A DNA stretch of 64,000 nt from Akebia trifoliata. Taxonomy: Eukaryota; Streptophyta; Magnoliopsida; Ranunculales; Lardizabalaceae. Positions 22,885 to 34,126 of the stretch are shown one piece after another. Below the pieces are notes generated by a model. It saw only the letters and a list, made by a program, of their open reading frames with translations, made no database searches and was not told the DNA's origin. Within the stretch, counting starts at the first letter, position 1. Each line of letters starts with the position of its first letter. The stretch spans positions 28,618,493 to 28,682,492 of the forward strand of contig CM030706.1 of NCBI GenBank assembly GCA_017979445.1, given 5' to 3'. A program made the position numbers and the translations under genes.

Positions 22885-23276
22885 TGGGAGGGCATTTTTC
22901 TATTTTTTCTTCGTTTAAATTTGTGGCGATTACTTAACCATTTGGACTCGGAAAATGACAAATAAGTATTCCATTTCGAATATTTTTTTGCTGCGGACCT
23001 AATGGTGACATCGAAATTTCCTGATTCTCGCTCTAACAGAATTTCATTATTTGGGTCCTACTAAACATGAAATTCGAGGATTTCATAATTTTTTCATCCA
23101 AACTCAAATTCAAGTTTGCTTATAGGGTAAAATATATATTTCAACCTTTTTTAATCTCATGGTTAAGTCAGTTTTCATTGAAAACAAACCTAACAACAAC
23201 CTTAGTTAGAATTTTCTCACAATTTTACTTAACTTTCCTTGAGATACGAATTTAAAACTCAGGGTATTACAAATAT

Positions 23277-24056
23277 TAAAAGTGCAAGGGTGATGAAATT
23301 TTTTGTGATTTGTAGATAATATAATGTGACTGTTGCGATAGATGTGATGGTTTGTGTGAGTTAAGAGTTGGAGTAAAAGTAAGTTGAGTGAAGTGAAAAA
23401 TTTGTGGCTAGTGAGTTCTTAGTGCAAAAGGTGGTGAAGTATAAAAATGGTTATGTATAATTTGCAAAAGAAAGTGGTTGTGGAAAGGTGATTGGCAATG
23501 TAGTGTTATAAGGATAGATCAGTTGTGAGTAAGGTAGAGTGAGTTCAGAAATGTGATAAGGTAAATTGGTTATAAGATGAAATATATGGTAGATTAGTGA
23601 AATAAAAGTAGTAAGAATTAGATAATGGTATTTGTTGCTCGTGTAAAAAGTGAAAATTAGAATTAAAGAAGTAGTGCAAGAGATGGTGAAGTTTAGTATG
23701 CAAAGGAGTGATTAGAATAAATGAAATATAAGTAGTAGTTATAAGAATTTGTTGATTATAAATGATAGTTGAGGAGTGTAAGAAAAATTGGTGAGTATGA
23801 AAGTATTGTGTGCAAGTATATAATGTTGTGGTGGATAGTACTGAGTGTGAGAGAACAATTGAAAGATGTGAGTATAAAATAATAATTAGAATGTATGTAT
23901 AGAAGTAGAATGTAATAGATGCTAGAATATTTAGTGAGGTGGTTTGTTGTAGTGTGTTTGAATTGATGTGTGTTAAGTGTAAGGTGGCATGTGGGATATA
24001 ATGCGTAGGTGATGAAGTGTGAAAAAGGTATATCTGTAGTAATGATTGATGAAAGG
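23277..24056 (+). mobile_element. C-depleted non-coding interior, part 2
   Basis: Continues part 1 across the AATAT duplication with the same composition (very few C, G retained). The 178-codon minus frame here is again a compositional artefact. Ends at AAAGG, the target duplication of the next element. Confidence 0.75.
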
Positions 24057-25328
24057 TGTGGCATCCTGGGAACACTAACATAAATCCATGTCAAATCTCG
24101 AGGAATTTGGTGGCTTCTCGGTATTTTGGCATGGTTTCCTCTATTTATGTTAATATTCAAAGGCACTCAAATACCAATTAAACCATATACAACAAATCTT
24201 GTATATATACATACCAAGAAATCGACAAGCAACGGAAGACTATAAATATCTAGCAACGTATAATAGATCAGAGTGTAGAAGGAGTAAAAATATACAGGAT
24301 TACAAAAATGTCTTCTTACTAACATAGTCCTAACCCTCGACCCAAAATCTATATACAACCTGGACGAAGTAACGCGGCTAATAGGTATAGTTCTAGTAAT
24401 CACTAGGTAGTGAACTCTAGTCATTTAGATGACCAATCAGATGCTCCTCACTCATCAGTTCCATGCCCGTCTCGACAACTGCAGGCTTTGAACTAAAAAA
24501 AATAAGAAGAAAATGATGAGTAACAATGGTTACCCAGTAGGTAAATAAATAACTCCTACAAATAACCTCTCCTACCATAAATGAGTAAGACTGTCAATCA
24601 TTTCAATATAACAAGCGTTGTAAAAGATAAATTACAATTAACTGGTATATTTAGCCAGGGATGAGCAACTAAATAATTAAAATTTATATTATAACGAACA
24701 ACAATACTTATAATATAATATTTACTTTTATATAATTATAATTGATAACATTGGAACAATAAAAACATGCTTTTCATTTTATAATTCAAAATAGAGCAAT
24801 AAATACATAATATACAATAGTGAAGTAATGGAATTAGAGAGTTGGATTCTATAACTAGATCACTCTTAGTCAGAACATGATGTTAGAATACTTTACTACT
24901 TTTTAATTCTTGATTTTGTGATTAGTCGTTGCATTACCATAGTTGGTTGATCATTTATCTAACTCAGGCTAACCATTTGACATGATCATAAGTAATGGGT
25001 CTCTTTTTGATCTGTCAAGACGTTTGATTACTATCGAATGTTAGTAATCACTGATAAATCATTTTCATCTATACCTATCAGATGTGTATGTGATACCCAT
25101 TATACATTCCCATTCGTGTACAATAACCTTTACATTACAAGTTCATTGGAAAAGATAGAAAGAAATAAACCCAAATTTCAATTATGACTCTATTTTCATG
25201 CACATCCTTTATCACGTATGAGCTTGGTTGTCCCTACCATACATTTCAAAATAGCACATCACTCTGGATGATGTGATAGATATCAAAAAAATTCACAAGC
25301 TCTTTTAAAAGTTAAAAAAAATAACTAC

Positions 25329-25361
<33 letters not shown>

Positions 25362-26570
25362 ATCATTTTTCTTTCAAAACAAATGAGAAATTAATATTAT
25401 AGAGTAGAGAATGGATATCCAATTTCCTACCATGCAATTCGTAGCCACCCAGCCTAAATTAAATAGCACTACAGAAATTAAACCAACGTCTTGCGCTAAC
25501 AAAAAATAAATAAACATGCAGCCAAAAGTAAATTATCCCTGGATATTTTTTCATCAACCCACCCATAATACAACAATGTAAAATGTAGGCACCACCCTTC
25601 AGGTGTGATTCTGACATTTTACGGTTCAATTCATTTTCCTCTTTCTCCGATATTTTCACTTTTCAACCTTTTCAAACACAAATTCCTTCTTCCAATATTT
25701 ATCAACTCAATATAAGTTCCTTGAATATTAAATTAATTTTCAACCTTTGAAATTTATTTTTTTATTATTTAACTGAAAAACTATTGCAAATTTAGTCAAA
25801 ATAGGATTCTGAAAATGTGTGGAACTCAAACTGCCAAAATCAAGGTTGTCGATAGTTGGTGGTGTTAAAACCACGTTTTTGACTGTGGCAGAACCCCATT
25901 CCTAGCAGTGGCATGGCCAGTCCTGTAAACAAAACTGGTAGCCTAGATGAAAAGTTGATTTTCATCAAATTTTTTTGTATTTCTTTCACCCACGTAGAAC
26001 TTGTTAAATATACAATAAACACATCACAAATTTGAATTAAAATTAAAGAATTATACATTTTAAACACATCACAAATTTTGTTAAAAGTCCTAAATGTAAT
26101 TTTTCCTATCTATGATTATCAATAGGAATTATAAGTCTCCTACCAATGATCATAGTTGTCAAAACTGAAGGTTTAGCATAGAAGTCGAGGTGAATTAGCA
26201 TGGAAATAGAAGTTGGATGGACTTGGGTACGAAGCAATCGGTGGTTTGCGAAGAGCTTGACAATGGCGTTTTCCTTCCCTTTTATGATGGAGGACAAATC
26301 TCCCTCTAAATAGATGAAATCCCGAGCAAATGTATTGAAATTCACTCACTGGTTTTTGTTGAAAAACGAAAATAAAGAAATGAAATGAGGATCAAATATG
26401 GTGAAGACGTAGAGCTTATCGATGTCGACAACTTTCTCTTCTTCGTCGATGATCAACGAGGTCTAATTTATAATGAATATTGATGGGAAGAAGGTTGAAA
26501 CCCTTAGGTTGGACGATAGCTAAGTTTTGTTTCGTTGGAGAGAAGAAAATGAAATAAAAGAGTTATAAGT

Positions 26571-26585
26571 TCTTTTTATATAAAA
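26571..26585 (-). promoter_or_regulatory. LTR TATA box (Tekay no. 1, 3' LTR)
   Basis: TTTTTATATAAAAA at the conserved distance from the LTR start once the MITE is discounted. Confidence 0.55.
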
Positions 26586-26942
26586 ACCTTGAGGGACAAA
26601 ATTGGTATTTCCAATTTATTTCTATTATTGACGGTATTTCAATTTTCCAAGCTTGAAAATTGAAGAATGAGTACTCCATTCTTTATAACTTTTTGTTGTA
26701 GACCTAATAGTACAATCAGGCTCTCTCAATTCTCACTTTAACAAAAATTCATCATTTTAGGCCCCACTTGACATGAAAATAGAAGATTTTGTAACTTTTC
26801 GATCCGAACTTGAATTTGAATACAATGGAAAATTTAGATTTTATTAAAAATGAATTGAACAAAATTTAAAAGTTTTACCCTAAGTCCCACTTTTAGAATT
26901 TTTTCAAAATTTCATTATTTGATTTTCTTCGATATAAACTTA

Positions 26943-27635
26943 GGGTATGTTTGATAGCATGGAAAGTCACTTTCCATGGAATTTGAAATCCATGAAAAAT
27001 TAGTTGTGGAAAATAGGTAGGGTTGGAAAATCAAATTCCATTGTTTGATTTCACTTGGATAAAATCATGGAAAAATATGAGAAAAAAATAAGAAGAGGAG
27101 GAGGAAGAAGATGAGAGAAGGGGGAGAGGAAGAAGAAGATGACGAGGAAGAGGGAGGGGGGAGGATGTGGCGATGGTGGAGGCAACGACGGCAACTGTGG
27201 CGCGACGACGGCGGCTACAACGATGACGGTGGGGGCGGCGATGAAGGTAAGTGAGGAAGGTGGGGGGAGAACGTGGTGATGGTGGTGACGGAGGAGGTGA
27301 GGGATGGAGAAGAAGTAGAAGAAGAAAAAGAAGAAGAGAGAGAAAGAAGGTGGTTGGAGACGGAACCGACGTCGACGACGATGACGACGACAACAACGGC
27401 GAGGTTAGTGAAATGGTAGTGGTGGTGGTGGTGGTAGTGGTGGTAGTAGAGAAGAATTGAGGATGAAAAATATGGGTGGATTTCATTTTCCCACCCATAT
27501 GGGTGGGAAAGTGAAATCCATGATTTAGTGGACTTTTTGAATGGGGTGGAAAATGAATTTCCATTTCCATGTGCAATCAAACACTTGAAAAATGTCATTT
27601 TCCACCCTATTTTCCATGTGCAATCAAACATACCC
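26943..27635. mobile_element. Tourist/Harbinger-like MITE carrying triplet repeats
   Basis: Terminal inverted repeats GGGTATGTTTGAT at both ends and a TTA duplication (26940-26942, 27636-27638) fit the PIF/Harbinger superfamily. Sub-terminal segments are also inverted (GGAAAGTCACTTTCCATGG left; CCACCCATATGGGTGGGAA and TTTTCCATGTGCAATC right). The centre (27080-27450) consists of GAA/GAG, GAC and GGT/GGTAGT triplet tracts. The long Ser/Thr/Pro/His-rich frames here are products of these microsatellites. It inserted 10 bp from the LTR end. Confidence 0.75.
27080..27450. repeat. Compound triplet microsatellites inside the MITE
   Basis: Purine-rich GAAGAGGAG tracts (27090-27160), GACGACGGC tracts (27185-27245 and 27365-27395), a second GAAGAAG tract (27305-27350) and GGTGGTAGTGG (27418-27450). 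Confidence 0.85.
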
Positions 27636-27648
27636 TTAGGGTATTACA

Positions 27649-27660
27649 TTTTCCCCCCTT
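27649..27660 (-). promoter_or_regulatory. Polypurine tract of Tekay no. 1
   Basis: AAGGGGGGAAAA on the minus strand, immediately before the LTR start TGTAATACCCTAAG. Primes plus-strand cDNA synthesis. Confidence 0.85.
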
Positions 27661-27689
27661 AATGAAAATTTCTTTCTCGAAATTGAAAT

Positions 27690-29100
27690 TATACCTTAGT
27701 CTCGAAATAATCCTAGATACTTAGCTTACATCTCTACCTCTTTTTCCCATGTGACTTCTTCATTGTTGTGGTGTCTGCAATACTTTGACTAAAAGAATAG
27801 ATTTAGATCTGAGTTGCTTTACCCTCCTGTCAAGTATCTATATTGCGCCTTCCTCGTAGGACACGTCTTCGTTTACATCTAAATCATGCAAATCAACCAC
27901 GTGTGAAGGACCTGGCAAATACTTCTTCAACATGAACACATAAAATACATTGTGAACCTGCTCAAGTTGTGGTGGTAGAATCAATATGTAAGCCACTGAC
28001 CCTATCCGTTTCACTACCTCAAATAGTCCCATAAATCACAACTTCAATTTACCTTCCATGCCAAACTTAGAGATTTTTTTTCGAGATGATATGTTCAGGA
28101 ACACTCTATCCCCAACTTGGAATTCCAAGGTCTGCGCCACCTATCTGCATAGCTTTTTTATCTGCTTTGAGTAGTTTTTAATATGTCCCATATAATGCAT
28201 ACTGTCTTAGTAGTTTCCTCAACAATCTCCGTCCTAACACCATGGTATCTCATGTCTCTACCCAACATATCGGTGATTGACACAGTCTACCGTATAAAGC
28301 CTCGAATGGTGCCATGCTAATACTAGCTTGAAAACTATTGTTGTAGGAGAACTCTATCATTGGTAAGTGACATTTTCAACCTTCTCCAAAATCTAAAACC
28401 AATACCCATAGTATTTCCTCTAGAATCTTTAGCACCTGCTCAGACTGTCCATCTGTTTATGGATGAAAGCCCGTAGTGAAGTTCAATTGTGTACCCATGG
28501 CTTTGTGCAGACTCTTCCCAAGGAAATATGGGATCCTTATCCAATACGATAAAAATTGACATTTCATGCAGTTGAACTATCTCAGTTATATATATCTAAC
28601 TCAGTCTGTTGACGTTAAATAAAACTCGCATCGGAATGAAATGTACTAACTTCGTCAGTTGATCTACAATCACCCATATGGCATCGGACCCATCATTGGC
28701 TCTTGGTAATCCAACTACAAAGTCCATGGTCATATGCTCTCACTTCCATTCTACTATGGGTAATTGCTAGAGTAAGCTTGCTAGGTTTAGGTATTCTACC
28801 TTGATCTGTTGACATGTCAAGCATCTAATCACATATTCTACGACAACTTTCTTCATATCTAGAAATCAAAATTTTCTACGTAGATCTTTATACAATTTCG
28901 TATTTCCTGGGTGAATAGAATCAAGAACGATGTGCCTCACCCAGTATATCAAACCTCAACTGCGAGTCTTGAAGTATCCACATCCTACCTCGAAATCTGA
29001 TAACCTTATTTGATCATTTCGATCAATCTAGGTCTATTAGGTCTTTAGCTCTTGATTTGTATTCTTACATATCCTCATCCATTTTCTAAGATTCTCTAAT
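27690..29100 (-). pseudogene. Integrase with C-terminal chromodomain, Tekay no. 1
   Basis: C-terminal integrase: GLFEVVKRIGSVAYILILPP and VHNVFYVFMLKKYLPGPSH at 27838-28032. Downstream the chromodomain is readable (ILDRRVKQLRSKSI, LVKVL, then a decayed NVEEATWEKE), and this marks the chromovirus Tekay/Del clade. The core at 28140-28960 is present but in several frames with many stops. Unlike Tekay no. 2 it retains the segment between the zinc finger and the first part of the core. Confidence 0.8.
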
Positions 29101-30260
29101 TCGCGCTATCAGTTCATTTTTTATTCTTAGTATATCCAAATAAATGTGCAGTCTATACCTTTCCCTCGGAGTCTCAAATATTATTTTTGTGGCTTGCTCA
29201 AGAAACTTCCATTCTTTTACCATCATGTGTGCTATAATGTTCTTGCTCAGCGCATCAACAACTGCATTCGCCTTTCCTGGGTGATACTCAAGGGTAAAGT
29301 TGTAGTCCTTTAGATATTCTATCCAACGTCATTGTCTTATATTTAATTACTACTATGAGGATATATGCTTGAGGCTCTTATGATCAGAGTGCTACAAGAT
29401 TGGAGAATCCCATAATAAATCTTCTATAATAGCTTGCCATCCCAAGAAAACTTTTGATATCTATCACTGTCTTTGGATATTTTCATGATAGCACAGTTTC
29501 AACTTTGGAAGGGTCTACTACTATCCCTTCACTTGACACTACGTGTCTTAAGAATTTCACCTTTCTAAACTAGAACTCACACTTGCTGAACTTGAGATAT
29601 AGCCTGTGTTCTAGTAAAATCTTTGGTGTGATTCTGATGTGTCTCTCATGATCCTCCCTCGACTTAGAATAGCTTAGAATATCATTTATGAATACGTTGA
29701 TAAATCTATCGACGTGCTCCCAAAATATCTGGTGCATAAGATCCATAAATATTGTCGGTGCATTCGTTAGACCGAAAGACATTACTAGATACTCGAAATG
29801 TCCTAACCTGGTTCGAAATGCAGTCTTTGGAATATCCGGCCCCCAGATTCTCAACTAGTGGTACCCAAATCACTAATGGATCTTAGAGAAATACTAGGCA
29901 CCCTGTAGTTGGTCAAAAAAGATATCGTTGCGTGGAATGGGGTACTTATTTTTTATGTTCACTTGATTTAACTTCTGGCAAATAAATTCCAATCTTGTAA
30001 GCTCATCAATCTGTACTTTCAACTCTTGGGTTTCTACCAGGGCCTTCGATATGGTGTTATAAAAATAGGCTCGGTGCCTAGCACCAAATCAATCAAGCAT
30101 TCTATCTCGCGACACGGTGGCAAATCCTATAATTCTTCTAGAAAAACATACCCAAATTCCTTGACTACGACTACCATATCCACCGACATCTCTATCTCTA
30201 GCACTCTCAAAATTTTTAACTATTTATACAGAGAGTCATCTCTTATATACCTAGATCCCT
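29101..30260 (-). pseudogene. RT and residual RNase H, Tekay no. 1
   Basis: The RT frame at 29570-29854 reads [19 protein letters not shown] and [13 protein letters not shown]. The active site is FIND, so the first Asp of the F/Y-x-D-D pair is Asn. Comparison with 47656-47985 of Tekay no. 2 shows that about 330 bp holding most of the RNase H is deleted near 29390. The RT N-terminus is represented around 29880-30060. Confidence 0.8.
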
Positions 30261-31464
30261 AAACTTTGACCCTCGGATATCCCGATTTCTTAAGAGTAAC
30301 TGATCTCACGAAGCAATCGACATGGGCATGGTTCCATACTAACTAATCCATCCCCAAGAAAATGTTGAAGTCACAACAATCTAGTAATATGAGATTGGTA
30401 ATCTTTCCTGGTCCTCTATCCTAATTACACAATCTCAACATAATTTTTAGGCTACCTAACTGTTCCCAACAGGGTAGATAATTTCATTACTCGACCCATG
30501 CCAGTAATTTCTAGCTCTATTAAATATGTAATCTCAGTAACAATGTATGATCTAGAGGAGTCAATGTCGAATAAAACTTTAATCTTAACATTATAAATTA
30601 AAATGGTATCTTCTAACATTTTGTCTAAAAACTAGTACCTCCTCTTGGATCAAATGGTATACCCTGTCCTAGGGTTTAGGAATAACCCATGTTTACGACT
30701 GTAATAGAGGGCACTCTCTACTGAAATGTCCTACCTGACCAAACATGAAACATACCGATGGTCTTACCTGTATAGGACTTTGTAGAATGGACAGCTGATA
30801 AACTAGAGCTAGTAGTCTTTGAATTTGCCTTATTATTCTCCTTGGCCCCGATGGTCCTAATAGAGCCCCAACTGCTCTATAACTCAATAGTAGAGGAACT
30901 CTGTACTGTAGATATGCTGACCAATAGGTATTAAACCTTGAACACATTGGCCACTTGGCCGGATCTGATCTGGGAATAAAAGAAGTCTAGAGCTGATTGA
31001 TCTACCCCTAGAATTCTGTAACTCCATCTCCTCTTGCTCAACTCTTTAAGCTCGACTCACTGTGTCTCTATAACTAATGGTCTCAATCACTGGCATTCTG
31101 ACCCTTAGATAAGATTGCAATCCTCTAAAAAATCTATGGGCCTTTTATAGATCTGTTGGAATAAGCTCAGGTGTATATCATGACAATTGAGTAAACTTCA
31201 ACTCATAGTCAATACCCCAATAATTTACCCTACACCAATCTCGAAAACTCTTGGTGCTTGATTTCTCAAACAATCTCGAATATAAATCTATCAAGAAATA
31301 TGCTCTTCGAAGTCTGTCCACTAGAACAATCTATCTACCAACACATTTTTCTCAGGCCACGACCAATGATTGGCATCCCCGTTTAACTGAAATGTTGCCA
31401 GCATCACCTACTGACTTCTCGGGCACTATTGACACTCAAAATCTCTAGGTTTTTTAAAACCCAT
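30261..31464 (-). pseudogene. Protease and partial gag, Tekay no. 1
   Basis: The protease signature near 30550 reads LFDIDSSRSYI, where D-S/T-G is expected. The gag zinc knuckle at 30693-30770 reads CFMFGQVGHFSREC, with the second Cys replaced by Phe. Gag core sequence continues to about 31464 and is then fused to LTR sequence. Many stops. Confidence 0.75.
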
Positions 31465-33896
31465 TATACATAAGACATAATGTTGGAGTAAAGGGAATTA
31501 TAGAGTTGGGATTCTACAACTAGATAAATTCCAATCGAGACATGATGTTCTAATACTTTATTAGTTTTTAGTTCTTAATTTTGTGGTTGATCACTACATT
31601 ACCACGGTTGGTTAACCATTTATCTGACTTAAGTTAGCCATTTGACATAATCGTAAGGATCTCTTTTCGACTTTTCAAGACATTCGACTACTATAGAATG
31701 TTAGTGATCACTAACCAATCATTATTTCCTATGCCTATTTTGGTACATGTAACTCCCATTATACATCCCCATTCGTGTATGACCACTTTTACATTATAAG
31801 TTCACAGGTAAAAATAGAAAGAAATAAACCCGAATTCGAGTTGACCCCACTTTCATACGTGACTCATACCACGTATGAGCTTGGTTGTCCCTACCATACA
31901 TCCCAGGATAACACATCACTCCATATGATATGATGCACTATCCCTTCATTGTGCCAAACATATTTCAAAACATGGGTTAGAAGTTTTGGAATGAGTTGAT
32001 TTTTTGTGAGGATGATCTCTATGATGAGGAAATCATCCTCACCAAACATCGGCCCATTCCAAAACTTCTAACCCATGAAAAGTGATTTACAAAAATTGGA
32101 CGGTCCACGATTCTTCAATTTGTGAACTAGGGTTAGAAGTTTTGGAATGAGCTGATTTTTGGAGATAATGATCTCCTTATCATAGATATCATCCTCACAA
32201 AAAAATCAACTCATTCCAAAACTTCTAACCTATATTTTGAAAAATGTTTGGCAAACTTTAGGGCTACTGAACTGCTCCCTATATATATATATATCATGTT
32301 TCTTTGGAAAACAATGAGAAATAAACATTACAGAGCTAAGAATGGATATCCAGTTTCCTACCATGCAATCGTGGCCACCCGAACTAAATTAAATAACAAT
32401 ATAGAAATTAAACTAGTACCTTGCGCTAACAAAAAATAAATAAACATGCACTTGAAAGTAAATTACCCCTAGATATCCGTTCATCAAACCACTCATAGCA
32501 TAATAATGTAAAATGCAGGCATCAGCCCTCGGGTGTGATTTGTACATTTTACATTTTTATCTTTTTATCTTTTTTTTCGGTATTTTATTCAACCTTTTTA
32601 AACACAAATTCCTTTTTCTGAAATTCATCTACTCAATATGAGTTCCTTCAATATTAAGTAATTTTTCAATCTTTTAAATTTATTTTTTTTATTATTTTAA
32701 CTAAAAAACTATCGCAAATTAAGTCAAAACGTGGTCCTAGAAATGCGCAAAAACCAAATTGCAAAAATAAGGATTTTTAGTAACTGGTAGTGGTAGAATC
32801 TTATTTCTGGTGGTGCCAATTGGCTTACGGTAAGTCATGGTGACATTACCAATCCTACTGACAGAACTAGTAGCCTGTACGAAAATTGGGTTTTCAACCA
32901 ATTTTTTTGGATTTTGTCTTCAGTTCTTTGATCCATAATTCTCCACCGACGTATAACTTATTAAATATACAATGAAATACATCAAACATGTTGGTTTCGC
33001 ATAAATTTGAAATAAAATTAAAGAATTCTACATTTTAAACACATCACAAATTTTGTTAAAAATCCTAAATGCAATTTTCGCAATCTATGATTATCAATAA
33101 GAATTGTGAGTCCCTTACCAATGATCATGATTGTCGAAAGTGAAGGTTAACAGAAGTTGAGGTGAATTAGTGTGGAACCCAAGAGCTTGACAACGATGCC
33201 TTCCTTTCCTTCTATGATGGAAGACAACTAGATAGATGAAATCCTGAGTAGAATTTTTCGAAACACACTCGTTGATTTTTTATGATTAACGAAGAGGAAA
33301 AAAAGGAAATGAGGAACAAAGATGGTGAGGACATAAAGCTCGTCGATGCCGGCAACTTTCTTTTTTTCATCAATGATCAACAAGGTCTCATTTGTGACTG
33401 ATCTTGATAGGAAGAAGGTTGAAACCCTTGGGTTGGACGACGGTTGGATTTTGTTTCATTGGAGAGAAGAGAATGAATAAAAGAGTTATAAGTTATTTTA
33501 TATAAAGACCTTGAGGGGCAAAACTAGTATTTCTAATTTATTTTTATTATTGGTAGTATTTTGACTTTTGAGCTTAAAAATCGATGAATGAGTACTCCAT
33601 TTTGTATAACTTTTTGTTTCGGACCTAATGGTGTAATTAGATTCAGTCAATTTTCATTCTAACAAAAATTCACCTATTTAGACCACGTTTGACACAAAAA
33701 TCGAGGATTTGTAACTTCCATCCGAACTAGAATTTGAACATGCTTACAAATTAAAATATATTTTTCGAATATTTTAAATCTAATGGCAAAGTTATATTTC
33801 GTTAAAAATGAACATAACAAAATTTGAAAGTTTTACCCTAAGTCCGACTTTTAGAATTAGCTCAAAATTTTACTATTTGATTTTCTAGGTATTAGA
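31465..33896 (-). mobile_element. Truncated 5' LTR of Tekay no. 1
   Basis: Starts within the LTR at ATACATAAGACATAATG (equivalent to about 24800 in the 3' LTR) and runs to 33896. Contains the double-hairpin insertion at about 31949-32256 and a short TA tract at 32280-32294. TATA box at 33494-33506. Confidence 0.8.
31949..32256. mobile_element. Small foldback element made of two hairpins
   Basis: Terminal inverted repeat TGCCAAACAT with TTCAAAA next to it. Inside are two palindromes of about 100 bp (about 31975-32075 and 32133-32231), each with arms GGTTAGAAGTTTTGGAATG and a GATGATnTC centre, separated by a 57-bp spacer. No coding capacity. The superfamily is not determinable, since the right boundary and target duplication are unclear. 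Confidence 0.65.
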
Positions 33897-33901
33897 AAAG
33901 G

Positions 33902-34126
33902 AATGGTAGTTATTTGGTATGTTATGTGATATAGATGTATCCTTTTGAGTAATTTTAAATCATAATGTTTATGACAAAAGTCTTGAGGAAATATTACGAT
34001 AAATAGCATTTGAAACTAGATGTAGAGATATTTTATTCGATATAAATATCAAGTATAAAGAATATTTGAAGAATAGGATATGACATTGAAATTTCAAGGA
34101 TAAAATTCTTATTAAAGGAGGGAGAA
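33902..34126 (+). mobile_element. C-depleted interior, part 3, with 3' end and PPT
   Basis: Continues part 2 across the AAAGG duplication. The last 80 bp (GAAATTTCAAGGATAAAATTC) resemble the sequence just before the PPT in Tekay elements (AATTTCGAGGAYTAAATTT). The polypurine tract ATTAAAGGAGGGAGAA occupies 34111-34126, followed directly by the LTR. Confidence 0.75.

Larger units (their letters stand above)
16680..23271 (-). mobile_element. Solo Tekay-type LTR (minus) with another solo LTR inside
   Basis: Starts TGCGGTGCCTCGCTAAACGC (complement of the LTR end) and finishes CAGGGTATTACA (complement of the LTR start TGTAATACCCTG). Flanked by perfect 5-bp duplications AATAT (16675-16679 and 23272-23276), with no PBS, PPT or interior. 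Without the inner LTR and its duplicated target it is about 3.1 kb. Recombination between its two LTRs presumably removed the interior. Confidence 0.93.
24057..27648 (-). mobile_element. 3' LTR of Tekay no. 1
   Basis: TGTGGCATCCTGGGAACAC to TTAGGGTATTACA. Contains a TA tract at 25328-25366 and the MITE at 26943-27635. Without the MITE about 2.9 kb. Confidence 0.85.
24057..33896 (-). mobile_element. Tekay-type chromovirus no. 1, both LTRs, internally deleted
   Basis: 3' LTR, PPT, chromodomain, integrase, RT and gag remnants, then a truncated 5' LTR, all in minus sense. Flanked by AAAGG at 24052-24056 and 33897-33901, which identifies both outer ends although the right LTR end is decayed (AGGTATTAGA). 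A deletion fuses mid-gag to mid-LTR at about 31465, removing the start of gag, the leader, the PBS and about 740 bp of LTR. Confidence 0.85.

Noticed and set aside
23545..24166. 178- and 136-codon minus-strand frames
   Set aside because: They lie in the C-depleted segment, whose G-poor complement has few stop codons. The composition is low complexity and they run into an LTR terminus.
27031..27631. 181- and 138-codon open frames rich in Ser, Thr, Pro and His
   Set aside because: They are translations of triplet microsatellites within a MITE. Frames on both strands are open for the same reason.
33897..34126. Decayed chromodomain or integrase C-terminus
   Set aside because: Only the last 80 bp before the PPT look Tekay-like. 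The rest has the composition of the C-depleted interior and no chromodomain residues.
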